64,000 nt of DNA from assembly GCA_963665545.2 (NCBI GenBank), contig CAXXKZ010000015.1:86109-150108 (forward strand), read 5' to 3'. The notes under the pieces were generated by a model. It worked only from the letters and a program-made list of their open reading frames with translations, ran no database searches and was not told the origin of the DNA. Positions 54,007 to 62,546 of this stretch are shown here, piece by piece; the first letter of the stretch is position 1; every line of letters starts with the position of its first letter. This DNA is from G963665545 sp963665545. GTDB taxonomy: Bacteria; Pseudomonadota; Gammaproteobacteria; Xanthomonadales; SZUA-36. The position numbers were made by a program, and so were the translations under genes.

Positions 54007-54379
54007 TACACAGGGTGGCGACGAGGTCGATTTCCAGCCGCCCGACGCCGATATTCTCTCCGCATCGGAGACACTCGCCATAGCGCCCTGATTCGATTCG
54101 CCCCAGCGCAGCGTCGATCTGTTGTAACTTCAGTCGCCTTCTGCGGCCTGTTTCCACAGACATGGCCTGGGCCTGTAGGGCATCCATGCGTGACAGGCGG
54201 CCCACCCGAGTCTGGTCCAGCTCAACGGTTTCTTCGGCCGCCCGCCCCGTTTCTTCCGCCTCCAGCAAGGACTGGCGAAGTGCCTCCAGCGCTTGGAGAA
54301 GCTCATCAGGTCCCGGATAACGCGCGCTCATAGCATCCATTATAAGGGAGTCTCCTTGCCTGCTCCGCAACTCATTCAC
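53978..54379 (-). CDS. DksA/TraR-family C4 zinc-finger protein
   Basis: A 133-residue relative of the RNA-polymerase secondary-channel regulators. The coiled-coil N-terminal part is followed by a zinc site, YGECLRCGENIGVGRLEIDLVATLCISCAA. ATG 54379 follows AAGGAG at good spacing, which decides the start. The DksA coiled-coil tip D-x2-D-x-A is not evident, so transcription activity is unsure. Its 3' end overlaps the helicase remnant, and it is divergent from an ECF sigma gene. Confidence 0.85.
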   Translation of the reverse strand: MNELRSRQGDSLIMDAMSARYPGPDELLQALEALRQSLLEAEETGRAAEETVELDQTRVGRLSRMDALQAQAMSVETGRRRRLKLQQIDAALGRIESGRYGECLRCGENIGVGRLEIDLVATLCISCAAMQET

Positions 54380-54425
54380 TTCTCCTTTGTAACTTTCCTG
54401 GATGGTTAGCGTTTATCATTTCAGT

Positions 54426-54914
54426 ATGAGCAAACAGTACCGGCAGTGGGTGAAGGACTACCAGAATCAGGTCTGGACGCTGGCCCGTTATCTGCTCAAA
54501 GACGCCGCGGAAGCGGAAGATGTGGCCCAGGAGGCATTTGTGAAATTGTGGCGCAACCAGGACAGTATCGAAGCGGACAAGGTCCGGCCGTGGTTGATGA
54601 CCGTGACCCGCAACGCCTGCCTTGATCGCCTGCGTAGACGCCGCCCCATGGAATCGCTCGAAGAGTGGCACAAACCGGATGAGTCGCCTGGCCCCATGCA
54701 GGGCGCCTCGCAACGGGACCTTGGGCGTGCCTTGCAAGCTGCAATTACAGCGCTCAAAGAACCCTATCGATCGCTGGTAATCCTGCGTGACATCCATCAA
54801 CACAGTTACGAAGAGGTCGGTGCAGTGCTCCAATTGACCCTGTCACAGGTGCGCGTATACCTGCACCGGGCCAGAAAGCAATTACGCCAGGAACTGGCGG
54901 AGGTACGACCATGA
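54426..54914 (+). CDS. ECF-type RNA polymerase sigma factor
   Basis: A 162-residue sigma factor from ATG 54426 (MSKQYRQWVKDYQNQVWTLA); an in-frame ATG at 54402 would add 8 residues. Region 2 is YLLKDAAEAEDVAQEAFVKLW with RPWLMTVTRNACLDRLRRRR, and region 4 is KEPYRSLVILRDIHQHSYEEVGAVLQLTLSQVRVYLHRARKQLR. Its last codons overlap the start of the anti-sigma gene by 4 bases (ATGA). First gene of a four-gene operon. Confidence 0.93.
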   Translation: MSKQYRQWVKDYQNQVWTLARYLLKDAAEAEDVAQEAFVKLWRNQDSIEADKVRPWLMTVTRNACLDRLRRRRPMESLEEWHKPDESPGPMQGASQRDLGRALQAAITALKEPYRSLVILRDIHQHSYEEVGAVLQLTLSQVRVYLHRARKQLRQELAEVRP

Positions 54915-55504
54915 CAAACGAGCATCGCAAAGACCACAGCACTGAAGCAAAAGATTTAAAGGACATGGATATCAGTCAAAGCGATATGGCCGATTGGGAA
55001 TCGCAGGTTAACGCCCTGTTGGACGGCGAACTGGACGAAACCGGTGCGGCGTCACTCAAAAAGGCCGCGGCAAGCGATCATGATTTGGCGCGGGCCATTA
55101 TCGAGGCCTGGGAGCTGCAGCGCGGTATGGAATCACTCGGTGTCGAATCTGCCCCGCCAAGTTTGCGGCGCAAACTGAAGGAGATTCCGTTGCGCGAACG
55201 CTATGGTTTCATGCCACAGAATTGGATTTTCGCTGCATTGAAACCTGCTGCTGTGTCATTTGCCGGCGCGGCGCTTGTGGTGTTCGCCCTGCTCATCGCG
55301 AGGCCATGGGAACCTTCGGCACAGGATGTAGAACAGGCGCGGCAGGATCTGAAAGTGGCGTTTGCCTATTTGGACAAGATCAACAACCGTGCTGCACACC
55401 AGATTGACAGCGTCATTGCGACTGAATTTCGCGACAGCGTTACTGGAGTGATCTCAAAACACATGCCGCATGGCACAACTATTCCAGTGGAGGACAAATC
55501 ATGA
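54911..55504 (+). CDS. Membrane anti-sigma factor (RseA-like)
   Basis: A 197-residue single-pass protein. The cytoplasmic N-terminal domain has the anti-sigma motif VNALLDGELDETGAASLKKAA, a membrane segment sits at ~115-137 (AAVSFAGAALVVFALLIARPW), and the ~60-residue C-terminus is periplasmic. Overlaps of 4 bases at both ends (with sigma and with DUF4252) show tight translational coupling. It is predicted to hold the upstream sigma factor and release it on a periplasmic signal. Confidence 0.82.
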   Translation: MTNEHRKDHSTEAKDLKDMDISQSDMADWESQVNALLDGELDETGAASLKKAAASDHDLARAIIEAWELQRGMESLGVESAPPSLRRKLKEIPLRERYGFMPQNWIFAALKPAAVSFAGAALVVFALLIARPWEPSAQDVEQARQDLKVAFAYLDKINNRAAHQIDSVIATEFRDSVTGVISKHMPHGTTIPVEDKS

Positions 55505-56076
55505 ATATCCGTTACAAAAACCTTGTCAGGAGAGGGCTGCTGAGTTGCCTGCTGGCCGCGTTTCTGACGCCGGCCTGGGCGCAGGAAGACGCCATGAAAG
55601 ATTACCCGGGCTACGTGGATTTTGGTCAGCTCGATAGTATTTTTGGTGAGCCCGCGGTGCAGATCTCGGTTGGGGAGTCTTTGCTCAATCTGGTGGGCGC
55701 CTTCGGTGCCATCGCAGACGAGGAAGTCGGCAACCTGTTCAATCGTCTCTACGGCGTGCGGGTCAAAGTATTTGTCAATGGTGGCATAACTGATAGCGCC
55801 ATTGATCACGTCAAGGAAGTGTCCGCGGCCCTGAAGCGCGATGGTTGGGAAGCGGTGGTTTCGGTTGACCATGCGCACGACCAGGTTCGCGTTTTCATGA
55901 AGTTCAATGACGATACTGTCGAAGGCATCACACTGATGGCCCTGGAACATGACGAGGCGGTCTTCATCAATGTTATCGGTGATCTCAACCCCGATGAATT
56001 GCGGCACGTAATGGATAACTTCAACATCGATCTGGATGACCACCACCACGACCATGACGACGACGATGATGTATGA
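55501..56076 (+). CDS. DUF4252-family exported protein with His/Asp-rich tail
   Basis: A 191-residue protein with signal peptide (LLSCLLAAFLTPAWAQ). The DUF4252 body carries VQISVGESLLNLVGAF and EVGNLFNRLYGVRVKVFVN, then VSAALKRDGWEAVVSVD. The C-terminus ends in DLDDHHHDHDDDDDV, a likely metal-binding or acidic tail. The family function is not established. Its place behind sigma/anti-sigma, overlapping by 4 bases, suggests it is a signal component or an output of the regulated response. Confidence 0.85.
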   Translation: MNIRYKNLVRRGLLSCLLAAFLTPAWAQEDAMKDYPGYVDFGQLDSIFGEPAVQISVGESLLNLVGAFGAIADEEVGNLFNRLYGVRVKVFVNGGITDSAIDHVKEVSAALKRDGWEAVVSVDHAHDQVRVFMKFNDDTVEGITLMALEHDEAVFINVIGDLNPDELRHVMDNFNIDLDDHHHDHDDDDDV

Positions 56077-56626
56077 GCGCCGTATGAGGCGCTGGTTGGG
56101 GGCAGCATCAAGCGCAATTCTGCTAAGCGGTTGCGGCCTTACAGCACCACATTCCGACCCCGGTCACGCTGATTTGGAATCGTTGGGTATTTGGGATACG
56201 GACAGGGTCATGAGTATTTCGATCGGGCCGACTTTGCTGCATTTTGCGGCGCGTCATGTTGATGACGATCCTGAATTGGCGGCGATGTTGGCTGGCCTCA
56301 ACGGCGTGCGTGTGAAGATTTACGAAATTAACGGTGATGCCGAGCGAGTGGCCCAACGCATGAACCGGATGAGTGTGGGCCTGGGAGATCAGGGTTGGTC
56401 TCGCGTGGCAACCGTGAAAGACCATGGTGATGTGGTTCACATGCTGGTGCGGGAGCAGGATGGGTGCATTGTTGGCCTCACCGTACTGGTGTCCGATGGG
56501 ATCAGCGAAGCCGTGGTGGTCAATTTGATGGGTGACATCGACCCCGCGAATTTCTCCGGGGTGATGGTGGCGCTGGATCTTGACCAGGCCAATTTGCAGG
56601 ACGTACAGGTGCAGGAAAGCGGCTAG
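56066..56626 (+). CDS. DUF4252-family lipoprotein, paralogue of the preceding gene
   Basis: Starting at ATG 56066 (or 56084, giving MRRWLGAASSAILLSGC), this protein of ~186 residues has a lipobox LLSGC. Segments line up with the preceding gene: MSISIGPTLLHFAARH, LAGLNGVRVKIYEING, MSVGLGDQGWSRVATV, VVVNLMGDIDPANFSGVM. It lacks the His/Asp tail. The start overlaps the previous stop by 11 bases. One soluble and one lipid-anchored paralogue in the same operon suggests they act together. Confidence 0.83.
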   Translation: MMYERRMRRWLGAASSAILLSGCGLTAPHSDPGHADLESLGIWDTDRVMSISIGPTLLHFAARHVDDDPELAAMLAGLNGVRVKIYEINGDAERVAQRMNRMSVGLGDQGWSRVATVKDHGDVVHMLVREQDGCIVGLTVLVSDGISEAVVVNLMGDIDPANFSGVMVALDLDQANLQDVQVQESG

Positions 56627-56630
56627 TGTA

Positions 56631-56912
56631 CTAGGGGTCGTCGCGCACCAGCACCGTATCGGCTACCTCGATAATTTCATCAGCGGGCAAATTGGCACGG
56701 TGGGCGTGCTCACGAATCGCGTCTTCATCGACCCCCTGGTAAATGCACACGGTACCCAGCGTTCCGTCTTCTTCATTGAGTACGTAGGATCTGATCCAAC
56801 GGACCTGATCCGACATTTCTTCATTTCCGACTTGCGATGAAACCGCTGCCGCAGCCTCCAGCGCATCTCCATCTACCCATCCACCGCGTCGCAATATTAC
56901 GTAGGTTTTCAT
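56631..56912 (-). CDS. DUF4242 (SCO4226-like, nickel-binding) protein
   Basis: A 93-residue ferredoxin-like-fold protein. VRWIRSYVLNEEDGTLGTVCIYQGVDEDAIREHAHRANLPADEIIEV matches the DUF4242 pattern, whose Streptomyces member binds nickel; the AHRANLP histidine is the conserved one. It converges on the DUF4252 operon with a 4-base gap. Role unknown. Confidence 0.82.
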   Translation of the reverse strand: MKTYVILRRGGWVDGDALEAAAAVSSQVGNEEMSDQVRWIRSYVLNEEDGTLGTVCIYQGVDEDAIREHAHRANLPADEIIEVADTVLVRDDP

Positions 56913-57077
56913 TTTATTCTCCCGCCAATATTTTTTGCCATCGGCACTGCATTAGCCCCAATCATAGGTCAGGGCAGAATGATTTGCAGGGGAATCTCTT
57001 CAGCTGCAGGATCGACGGCCTCGTGTATCATGTCAGCATCTTAACCCGCATAATTCACCAAGGCGGACGGAGAATTG

Positions 57078-57134
57078 ATGTTTCCACTTATCGAACACCT
57101 TGATAGGGGCGTTTTTCTGAATTGTGCAGGTTAA
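57078..57134 (+). CDS. Possible 18-residue leader peptide upstream of DUF192 gene
   Basis: ATG 57078 is preceded by GGACGGAG and encodes MFPLIEHLDRGVFLNCAG, ending 13 bases before the next start. It may be an unstable leader peptide, a decayed start of a lost gene, or chance. It is the only item seen in the 235-base gap 56913-57147. Confidence 0.2.
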   Translation: MFPLIEHLDRGVFLNCAG

Positions 57135-57147
57135 TCGGATCGCTCAG

Positions 57148-57570
57148 ATGCGCCAATTTTGTTGCCTGATTGTAATCATGTTTTGTAGTGCCTGTTCGGC
57201 GGGCGGACCATCTGTAGAGTTGGGCGGTGAGCGCTTTAGTGTGGAAGTGGTTACCAGCAGCGAGAAGCAGGCCCTGGGGCTGATGTTCCGCGACGAGATG
57301 GCCCAGGACCACGGCATGTTGTTCGTCTTTCCCCGTGAGGCCGCGCGCAGTTTTTGGATGAAAAATACCCGCATTGCCCTCGATATCATGTACTTCGATG
57401 CAGACTTGCAACTGGTCAGCGTTGCTGAGAACGCGCTACCTTGCAGAAGCGACCCCTGCCCCGCCTATCCAAGCGAGGGTCCGGCCAGATATGTACTTGA
57501 GCTCAACGCCGGACTGGCAGGAGATCTGAAGCTGCGTCGAGGATCGATTCTGACCCTTCGCATCGATTGA
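57148..57570 (+). CDS. DUF192-family lipoprotein
   Basis: A 140-residue protein from ATG 57148 with a lipoprotein signal (LIVIMFCSAC). The DUF192 body shows SEKQALGLMFRDEMAQDHGMLFVFP, RSFWMKNTRIALDIMYFD, and YVLELNAGLAGDLKLRRGS. An upstream GTG at 57124 is also in frame. Function of the family is unknown; it is often next to cold-shock or nucleotide genes. cpdA follows after 31 bases. Confidence 0.88.
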   Translation: MRQFCCLIVIMFCSACSAGGPSVELGGERFSVEVVTSSEKQALGLMFRDEMAQDHGMLFVFPREAARSFWMKNTRIALDIMYFDADLQLVSVAENALPCRSDPCPAYPSEGPARYVLELNAGLAGDLKLRRGSILTLRID

Positions 57571-57601
57571 TGGCTTAGCATCAGGAGAGCAAAGTCTCAG
57601 C

Positions 57602-58363
57602 ATGCCGATTTCTGAACCCAACACATTGCGGATCATCCAGATATCCGATTGCCATCTGCCTGCCGATCCCCAAGCCTCTTACCGCGGCCAAAACGCTGAC
57701 GCCAATCTGAAAGCCGTTATGGCGCAGGCCCGTCGTTGGCGACCAGACCTGTTGCTGGTGACCGGCGACCTGAGTGAAGACGCGGGAGAGGCTTCCTATC
57801 GACGACTTGCCGGTTTATTGGGCACCGCTGCGGTACCAATCCTCGCGCTGCCCGGCAATCATGACGAGCCGCAGGTCATGCGACGCTATTTTTCGCAGGG
57901 TCCGTGGGACGGGTTGGATACAGTTGACTTTGGTGCCTGGCGGCTGATCCTGGTTGATTCAAAAAAGACCGGAGCAGTCGCAGGCTCGATTCGCGACAGC
58001 ACGCTGGAGGGCCTGCGCAGGATTCTCAAGGCCAACCCTCGGCAACACAAGCTGGTTGCGCTGCACCACCAGCCCTTGCCGGTTGGCGCGGCCTGGATTG
58101 ATCGCTTCCGGCTGGAGGCACCGGAACAATTGTTTTCGGTGTTGGACGAAGATCAGGGCGTTCGTTCGGTGGTCTGGGGGCATATTCATCATGCTTTCGA
58201 AGCTGAGAGGAATGGTGTCAGGCTGCTGGGTGCGCCCTCATCGGTGGCAAACAGCTTGCCTGCAACAGCTCGGTTCGAATTGGATGAGCGGGGCCCTGCC
58301 TGTCGCTGGCTGGAGTTGACCGGACAGGGCAAAGTAGAAACCGGCGTTCTACTCGGCAGGTAG
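57602..58363 (+). CDS. cpdA: Calcineurin-like metallophosphoesterase, CpdA (cAMP phosphodiesterase) type
   Basis: A 253-residue binuclear metallophosphoesterase. All family blocks are present: IQISDCHLPAD, LLLVTGDLSED, LALPGNHDEP, LVALHHQPLP and VVWGHIHHAFE. This set and the length fit CpdA, which lowers cyclic AMP, although other class III phosphodiesterases share it. Its last 15 bases overlap the convergent PspC gene. Confidence 0.85.
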   Translation: MPISEPNTLRIIQISDCHLPADPQASYRGQNADANLKAVMAQARRWRPDLLLVTGDLSEDAGEASYRRLAGLLGTAAVPILALPGNHDEPQVMRRYFSQGPWDGLDTVDFGAWRLILVDSKKTGAVAGSIRDSTLEGLRRILKANPRQHKLVALHHQPLPVGAAWIDRFRLEAPEQLFSVLDEDQGVRSVVWGHIHHAFEAERNGVRLLGAPSSVANSLPATARFELDERGPACRWLELTGQGKVETGVLLGR

Positions 58364-58576
58364 CACTAGCCACAGGATCAGGTAGATCAATATGCCGGGA
58401 AAAGCCACCGAGACGAGGGAAATCAGTACATAGGCCACGCGCGTTCCGGTAATCGACCAACCGAAGTGGCGCGCGATTCCGGCGCAGACACCGCCGATAA
58501 GTGCGTCCCCTTTCGACCGCTTGATTCCACCTGATTCCGCCATCATTGCCGTGCCGCCAGCCTTCAATTTGTCCAC
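58349..58576 (-). CDS. PspC-domain small membrane protein
   Basis: A 75-residue protein with the PspC signature (KGDALIGGVCAGIARHFGWSITGTRVAYVLISLV) and one membrane segment running to the C-terminus. GTG 58576 is used; internal ATGs 10-11 codons in are alternatives. PspC proteins act in phage-shock envelope stress, but no pspA or pspB is near. It lies 6 bases after the rubredoxin gene, so the two are probably cotranscribed. Confidence 0.85.
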   Translation of the reverse strand: MDKLKAGGTAMMAESGGIKRSKGDALIGGVCAGIARHFGWSITGTRVAYVLISLVSVAFPGILIYLILWLVLPAE

Positions 58577-58582
58577 TGACGC

Positions 58583-58762
58583 TTAGAGTTCTATCATTTC
58601 AAAGTCTTCTTTAACAGCGCCGCAGTCAGGACAGCACCAGTCATCCGGCACATCTTCCCATCGCGTGCCGGCAGCGAGACCCTCTTCTGGGGCACCCTTT
58701 TCTTCTTCGTAAATCCAGCCACAGATGATACACATCCAGACTTTGTATCCGTTTTTGCTCAC
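58583..58762 (-). CDS. Rubredoxin
   Basis: A 59-residue iron protein. GTG 58762 begins VSKNGYKVWMCIICGWIYEE; the second pair lies in VPDDWCCPDCGAVKEDF. Both C-x2-C pairs that bind iron are present. Small electron carrier of the cytoplasm; partner enzymes are not next to it. Rubredoxin genes are often adjacent to hemL, which lies divergently here. Confidence 0.93.
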   Translation of the reverse strand: MSKNGYKVWMCIICGWIYEEEKGAPEEGLAAGTRWEDVPDDWCCPDCGAVKEDFEMIEL

Positions 58763-58977
58763 GTTGTGTTTCGCTCTCGCTGTGACGATGGGCGCATTTT
58801 TGCAGCGCGTATAGTGCCACGCGCCGTGGCCGACTTAAAGGGGCCTCGAGTCAGCTCCCCGAAACCATTCACCCGATCGTTGTTTCCTTGACCCCATTTG
58901 GGCGATACTGCCGAACCGCGAGGCATGTCCCCGACGCCGGTGGGCAGCGGCAACTGAAATGTATGCAAGGTGAGAAA

Positions 58978-60258
58978 ATGACCAACAGTCAGGACTTATT
59001 GAAACGGGCGAGGAAAGTCATCCCCGGTGGTGTAAATTCGCCGGTGCGGGCCTTCAATGGTGTCGGTGGGGAGCCACCGTTCTTTGCGCGGGCTGAGGGG
59101 GCCTGCATGGTCGACGTGGACGGGCGCGAGTATATTGATTATGTGGGCTCCTGGGGTCCGATGATTGCCGGGCACAATCACCCCGATATTTTGGAGGCCG
59201 TATCACGCGCGACCAAGTGTGGGCTGAGTTTTGGTGCACCTACCCGCGACGAAGTCCTGATGGCGGAGCGCTTGTGTGAATTGGTACCGGCTTTGGAAAT
59301 GGTACGCATGGTCAATTCCGGAACCGAAGCGACGATGAGTGCAATTCGACTGGCCCGCGCCGCCACGGGCCGCGATCATATACTTAAATTTGAGGGCCAC
59401 TATCACGGCCACGGGGACAGCTTCCTGGTCAAAGCGAGTAGTGGCGCGTTGACCTTGGGGGTGCCCAATTCTCCGGGCGTTCCCGCCGCCCTGGCGGATC
59501 TGACCCTAACCTTGCCCTTCAATGGTCTGGATGCCGTGTCCGGCCTGCTCCACGCCAAGGGTCAGCAGGTGGCGGCGATCATTGTTGAGCCGGTTGCCGG
59601 CAATATGAATTGTATTCCCCCGGTGGACGGCTTTCTAGAAGGCCTGCGGGCCTTGTGCGATGAACATGGCTGCGTGCTGATATTCGATGAGGTCATGACG
59701 GGCTTTCGGGTTGGATTGCAGGGTGCGCAGGGCTTGTACGGCGTCTCGCCCGACCTCTCCACCTTCGGCAAAGTCATCGGCGGCGGCATGCCAGTGGGGG
59801 CCTTTGGAGGTCGGCGCGATTTGATGGAACAGCTGGCGCCCAGTGGCCCGGTCTACCAGGCGGGCACGCTGAGTGGCAATCCGGTTGCCATGGCAGCCGG
59901 CCTCGCGAGTCTGGAATTGGTCTCGGTGGCCGGATTTTTTGAGAATCTCAGTGCCAGGGTGGTGACACTCACCGATGGGATCCTGCAACGGGCACGATCG
60001 GCCGGCGTGGACTTGCTGGCCAACCGAGTGGGCGGCATGTTTGGCCTGTTCTTCACCGATGTGCCGCGGGTGGTGAATTTTTCAGAAGCTGGCAATTGCG
60101 ATGTAGCGGCCTTCCGGCGTTTCTATCACCTGATGCTGGAAAGGGGCGTCTACCTGGCGCCTTCCGCCTACGAGGCCGGGTTTGTTTCTGCTGCCCATAG
60201 CGACGCGCAAATTCAGGCGACGATCGACGCAGCCGACCAATCATTTCGCCTGCTTTAG
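58978..60258 (+). CDS. hemL: Glutamate-1-semialdehyde 2,1-aminomutase
   Basis: A PLP enzyme of the C5 pathway making 5-aminolevulinate for heme. ATG 58978 (MTNSQDLLKRARKVIPGGVNSPVRAF) follows AAGGTGAG and gives 426 residues, the E. coli length. LKFEGHYHGHGDSFLVKA, IFDEVMTGFRVGLQGAQG and the PLP lysine motif TFGKVIGGGMPVGAFGG are all present. It is divergent from the rubredoxin/PspC genes. Confidence 0.98.
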   Translation: MTNSQDLLKRARKVIPGGVNSPVRAFNGVGGEPPFFARAEGACMVDVDGREYIDYVGSWGPMIAGHNHPDILEAVSRATKCGLSFGAPTRDEVLMAERLCELVPALEMVRMVNSGTEATMSAIRLARAATGRDHILKFEGHYHGHGDSFLVKASSGALTLGVPNSPGVPAALADLTLTLPFNGLDAVSGLLHAKGQQVAAIIVEPVAGNMNCIPPVDGFLEGLRALCDEHGCVLIFDEVMTGFRVGLQGAQGLYGVSPDLSTFGKVIGGGMPVGAFGGRRDLMEQLAPSGPVYQAGTLSGNPVAMAAGLASLELVSVAGFFENLSARVVTLTDGILQRARSAGVDLLANRVGGMFGLFFTDVPRVVNFSEAGNCDVAAFRRFYHLMLERGVYLAPSAYEAGFVSAAHSDAQIQATIDAADQSFRLL

Positions 60259-60458
60259 TTTTGGCGCCAGCGCGTCCTGCGCGAACTGTGATGGCCTGCA
60301 AGCCGCCAAATGTATGCATGCCATGGTTGCAGGTATGATGAACGAGTGGATGGCTGCCCAAGCGAGAACGCTGGCGCCCCGGCAGGCACCTGATTCAGGC
60401 TTTGCGCAAGGGGCGTGAGCAGAAGCGGAAGCATGGTCGAGGCAAGCCGGACTGCTAC

Positions 60459-62546
60459 ATGGTATTGGAACGTCCCGGGAGCGCGTTGAACTTGGAATCT
60501 GGCTGGATACAGGAAATACTCAATTGGCTGAGCGCCCATCCCGGATGGGGTTGGGCGCTGGTGTTCCTGGTGGCGTTTCTGGAGTCGCTGGTGCTGATCG
60601 GCATCTTGTTGCCGGGCATCATGATTCTGTTTGGCGTGGGTGCGCTGATTGCTCTTGATGTGATGGACCTGGTGCCGATCTGGATCGCGGCCACGACCGG
60701 CGCATTTCTCGGTGACGGATTCAGTTACCTGCTGGGTCGCCGCTACGGCGAGCGTCTGCTGGACCTGTGGCCGTTTTCCCGCTATCCGGGGCTGATGGAG
60801 CGGGGGCACGAATTTTTTGACAAGCACGGGCCCAAGAGCGTGGTCGCGGGCCGCTTCATCGGTCCGCTACGTCCAATTATTCCGGCCGTGGTGGGCATGA
60901 TGGGCATGCTGCCATCGCGATTTGTGGCGGCTGATATCCTCGCCTGCGTCACCTGGGCACCGTCGTTCCTGATACCGGGAATCGTCTTTGGCGCTTCGCT
61001 AGAAGTGGCCTCCGAATACACCGGCCGTTTGACTGTGATGCTGATCATCCTCGTCATCGTGCTGTGGGCCACCTGGTGGGTTATACGCTCCGCCTATGAG
61101 CCGCTTGCGACCCGGTCGGCCCACTGGTTGCGCCACGCGATCCGCTGGACCCGCCGCCACCCGTTGCTGGGCAGGATTTCCGGTCCGCTGTTGGAGCCGG
61201 CACGGCCAGAGGCCTTGTCTGTGTCGATAATGGCCCTTTTTCTGGTGGTTTTGTTTTGGGGCCTGGTGGTGCTGTTGTTTCTTTCTCCATTTGCCTCCCA
61301 GCCACAGGCGCTGGACCAGACCGTCAACGCCCTGGCACTCAACCTGCGCAACCATCTGGCCGATCCGGCAACCATTGCAATTTCGCAACTGTCCGGCTGG
61401 CCCGTGCTCTTTCTGTCTTCGGCGGCGATGCTGTTGTGGTTGCTGGGTGCCGGCAGGCGAATGGCGGCGTTGCATTGGCTGATTGCGGTGGCTGGCGGCA
61501 TGTTGATCCAGGCAGCCCTGTCCTGGACATTGCGCGCCACGCCCCAGGTTTTGGATCTGAGCAGCCAGACGGGTGGAGAAATGCTGGCACGCGGGCCGAG
61601 TTCCGCCATGACTCTGGCGACAGTGGTGTTGACGTTTTTTGCCATCATGGAGGCGCGCGAACTGCGCAGGCGACACCGGCAATGGCCGTATCTGGCTGCT
61701 GCAATACTCCTTACTTTGCTTGTCCTGGCGAGAATCTACCTTGGGCTGGAATGGTTCAGTGGTGCGCTCATGGGCATTATGCTGGGGCTCGCCTGGGCGA
61801 CGGTGGTGGGTATTGCCTACCGGCAGCGGGCGTTCCGAACTTTTTCCGGCAGCATAGCAAGCCTGGTGTTTTACGGCACCCTGGTGGTTGTGTTGGTTTG
61901 GCAGGCACAAGTCAAGACGCCGGCCGAGATTGAGCGCATGCGGGTTGCGCGCACGCCGATTCATATGCCGGTGAGCAAGTGGTGGGAATCAGGCTGGCGA
62001 GAAATGCCGGCGGATCGCACCCGAGTGGCGTCAGTCGCGTCACGGCAATTTAACGCCCAGATCGCGGCGGACCCTGAACTCATTACTGCACTATTGACGG
62101 ACTCCGGCTGGGAGCCGGCACCGCCATCCGATTGGCGGTGGGTACTCAAGGCACTCAATCCAGAATCTGACCAGGCCTCGTTGCCACTGCTGGGCAGAGC
62201 CTACCAGGGCCGCGGTGAGGCGCTGTTGTTGCGCAGCGCCTCGAGTCATCCCGGCAATTTGCTGACTATCCGCATGTGGGATTCGGGCATTTCCCTGACG
62301 CCAGGTGGCCAGACACTTTATCTGGCGCAACTCATGGAAGAGGAATTGATACAGCGGCTCGGGCTGTTCAGTTACTGGCGTGCCTTGCCTCCGCGGCAAC
62401 AAGACCTGGCACACATACGCCTGATACTTTCGACCCTGCGGCAAAAAAATGTGGCCCCGGGTTACTGGCTATTAGCCGATGCGTCCGACGGACTGCTAGG
62501 CACCCTGAAGCTTGGGAATCAGTTGCAGCAGACGGTCCAACCTTAA
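60459..62546 (+). CDS. DedA / PAP2-like / LssY C-terminal fusion membrane protein
   Basis: A ~695-residue protein with three parts. Residues ~10-200 are a DedA (SNARE-associated, lipid scramblase-like) domain: ESLVLIGILLPGIMILFGVGAL, GAFLGDGFSYLLGRRYG, VAGRFIGPLRPIIPAVVGMM. Residues ~250-480 are a PAP2-like membrane domain. Its active-site motifs are changed: PSGH reads PSSAM (LARGPSSAMTLA) and SR-x5-H-x3-D reads ARIYLGLEWFSGALMG, with Glu for His and Gly for Asp, so it should not hydrolyse phosphate. The rest is the LssY C-terminal domain (SKWWESGWREMPADRTRV). ATG 60459 is chosen; a TTG at 60402 is possible. A lipid-carrier transport role is likely. Confidence 0.85.
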   Translation: MVLERPGSALNLESGWIQEILNWLSAHPGWGWALVFLVAFLESLVLIGILLPGIMILFGVGALIALDVMDLVPIWIAATTGAFLGDGFSYLLGRRYGERLLDLWPFSRYPGLMERGHEFFDKHGPKSVVAGRFIGPLRPIIPAVVGMMGMLPSRFVAADILACVTWAPSFLIPGIVFGASLEVASEYTGRLTVMLIILVIVLWATWWVIRSAYEPLATRSAHWLRHAIRWTRRHPLLGRISGPLLEPARPEALSVSIMALFLVVLFWGLVVLLFLSPFASQPQALDQTVNALALNLRNHLADPATIAISQLSGWPVLFLSSAAMLLWLLGAGRRMAALHWLIAVAGGMLIQAALSWTLRATPQVLDLSSQTGGEMLARGPSSAMTLATVVLTFFAIMEARELRRRHRQWPYLAAAILLTLLVLARIYLGLEWFSGALMGIMLGLAWATVVGIAYRQRAFRTFSGSIASLVFYGTLVVVLVWQAQVKTPAEIERMRVARTPIHMPVSKWWESGWREMPADRTRVASVASRQFNAQIAADPELITALLTDSGWEPAPPSDWRWVLKALNPESDQASLPLLGRAYQGRGEALLLRSASSHPGNLLTIRMWDSGISLTPGGQTLYLAQLMEEELIQRLGLFSYWRALPPRQQDLAHIRLILSTLRQKNVAPGYWLLADASDGLLGTLKLGNQLQQTVQP

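Noticed and set aside
60999..61964. Open frame of 321 codons antisense to the DedA fusion gene
   Set aside because: Composition (Gln/Arg/His-rich) is what a membrane-protein gene gives when read backward; no motif is present.
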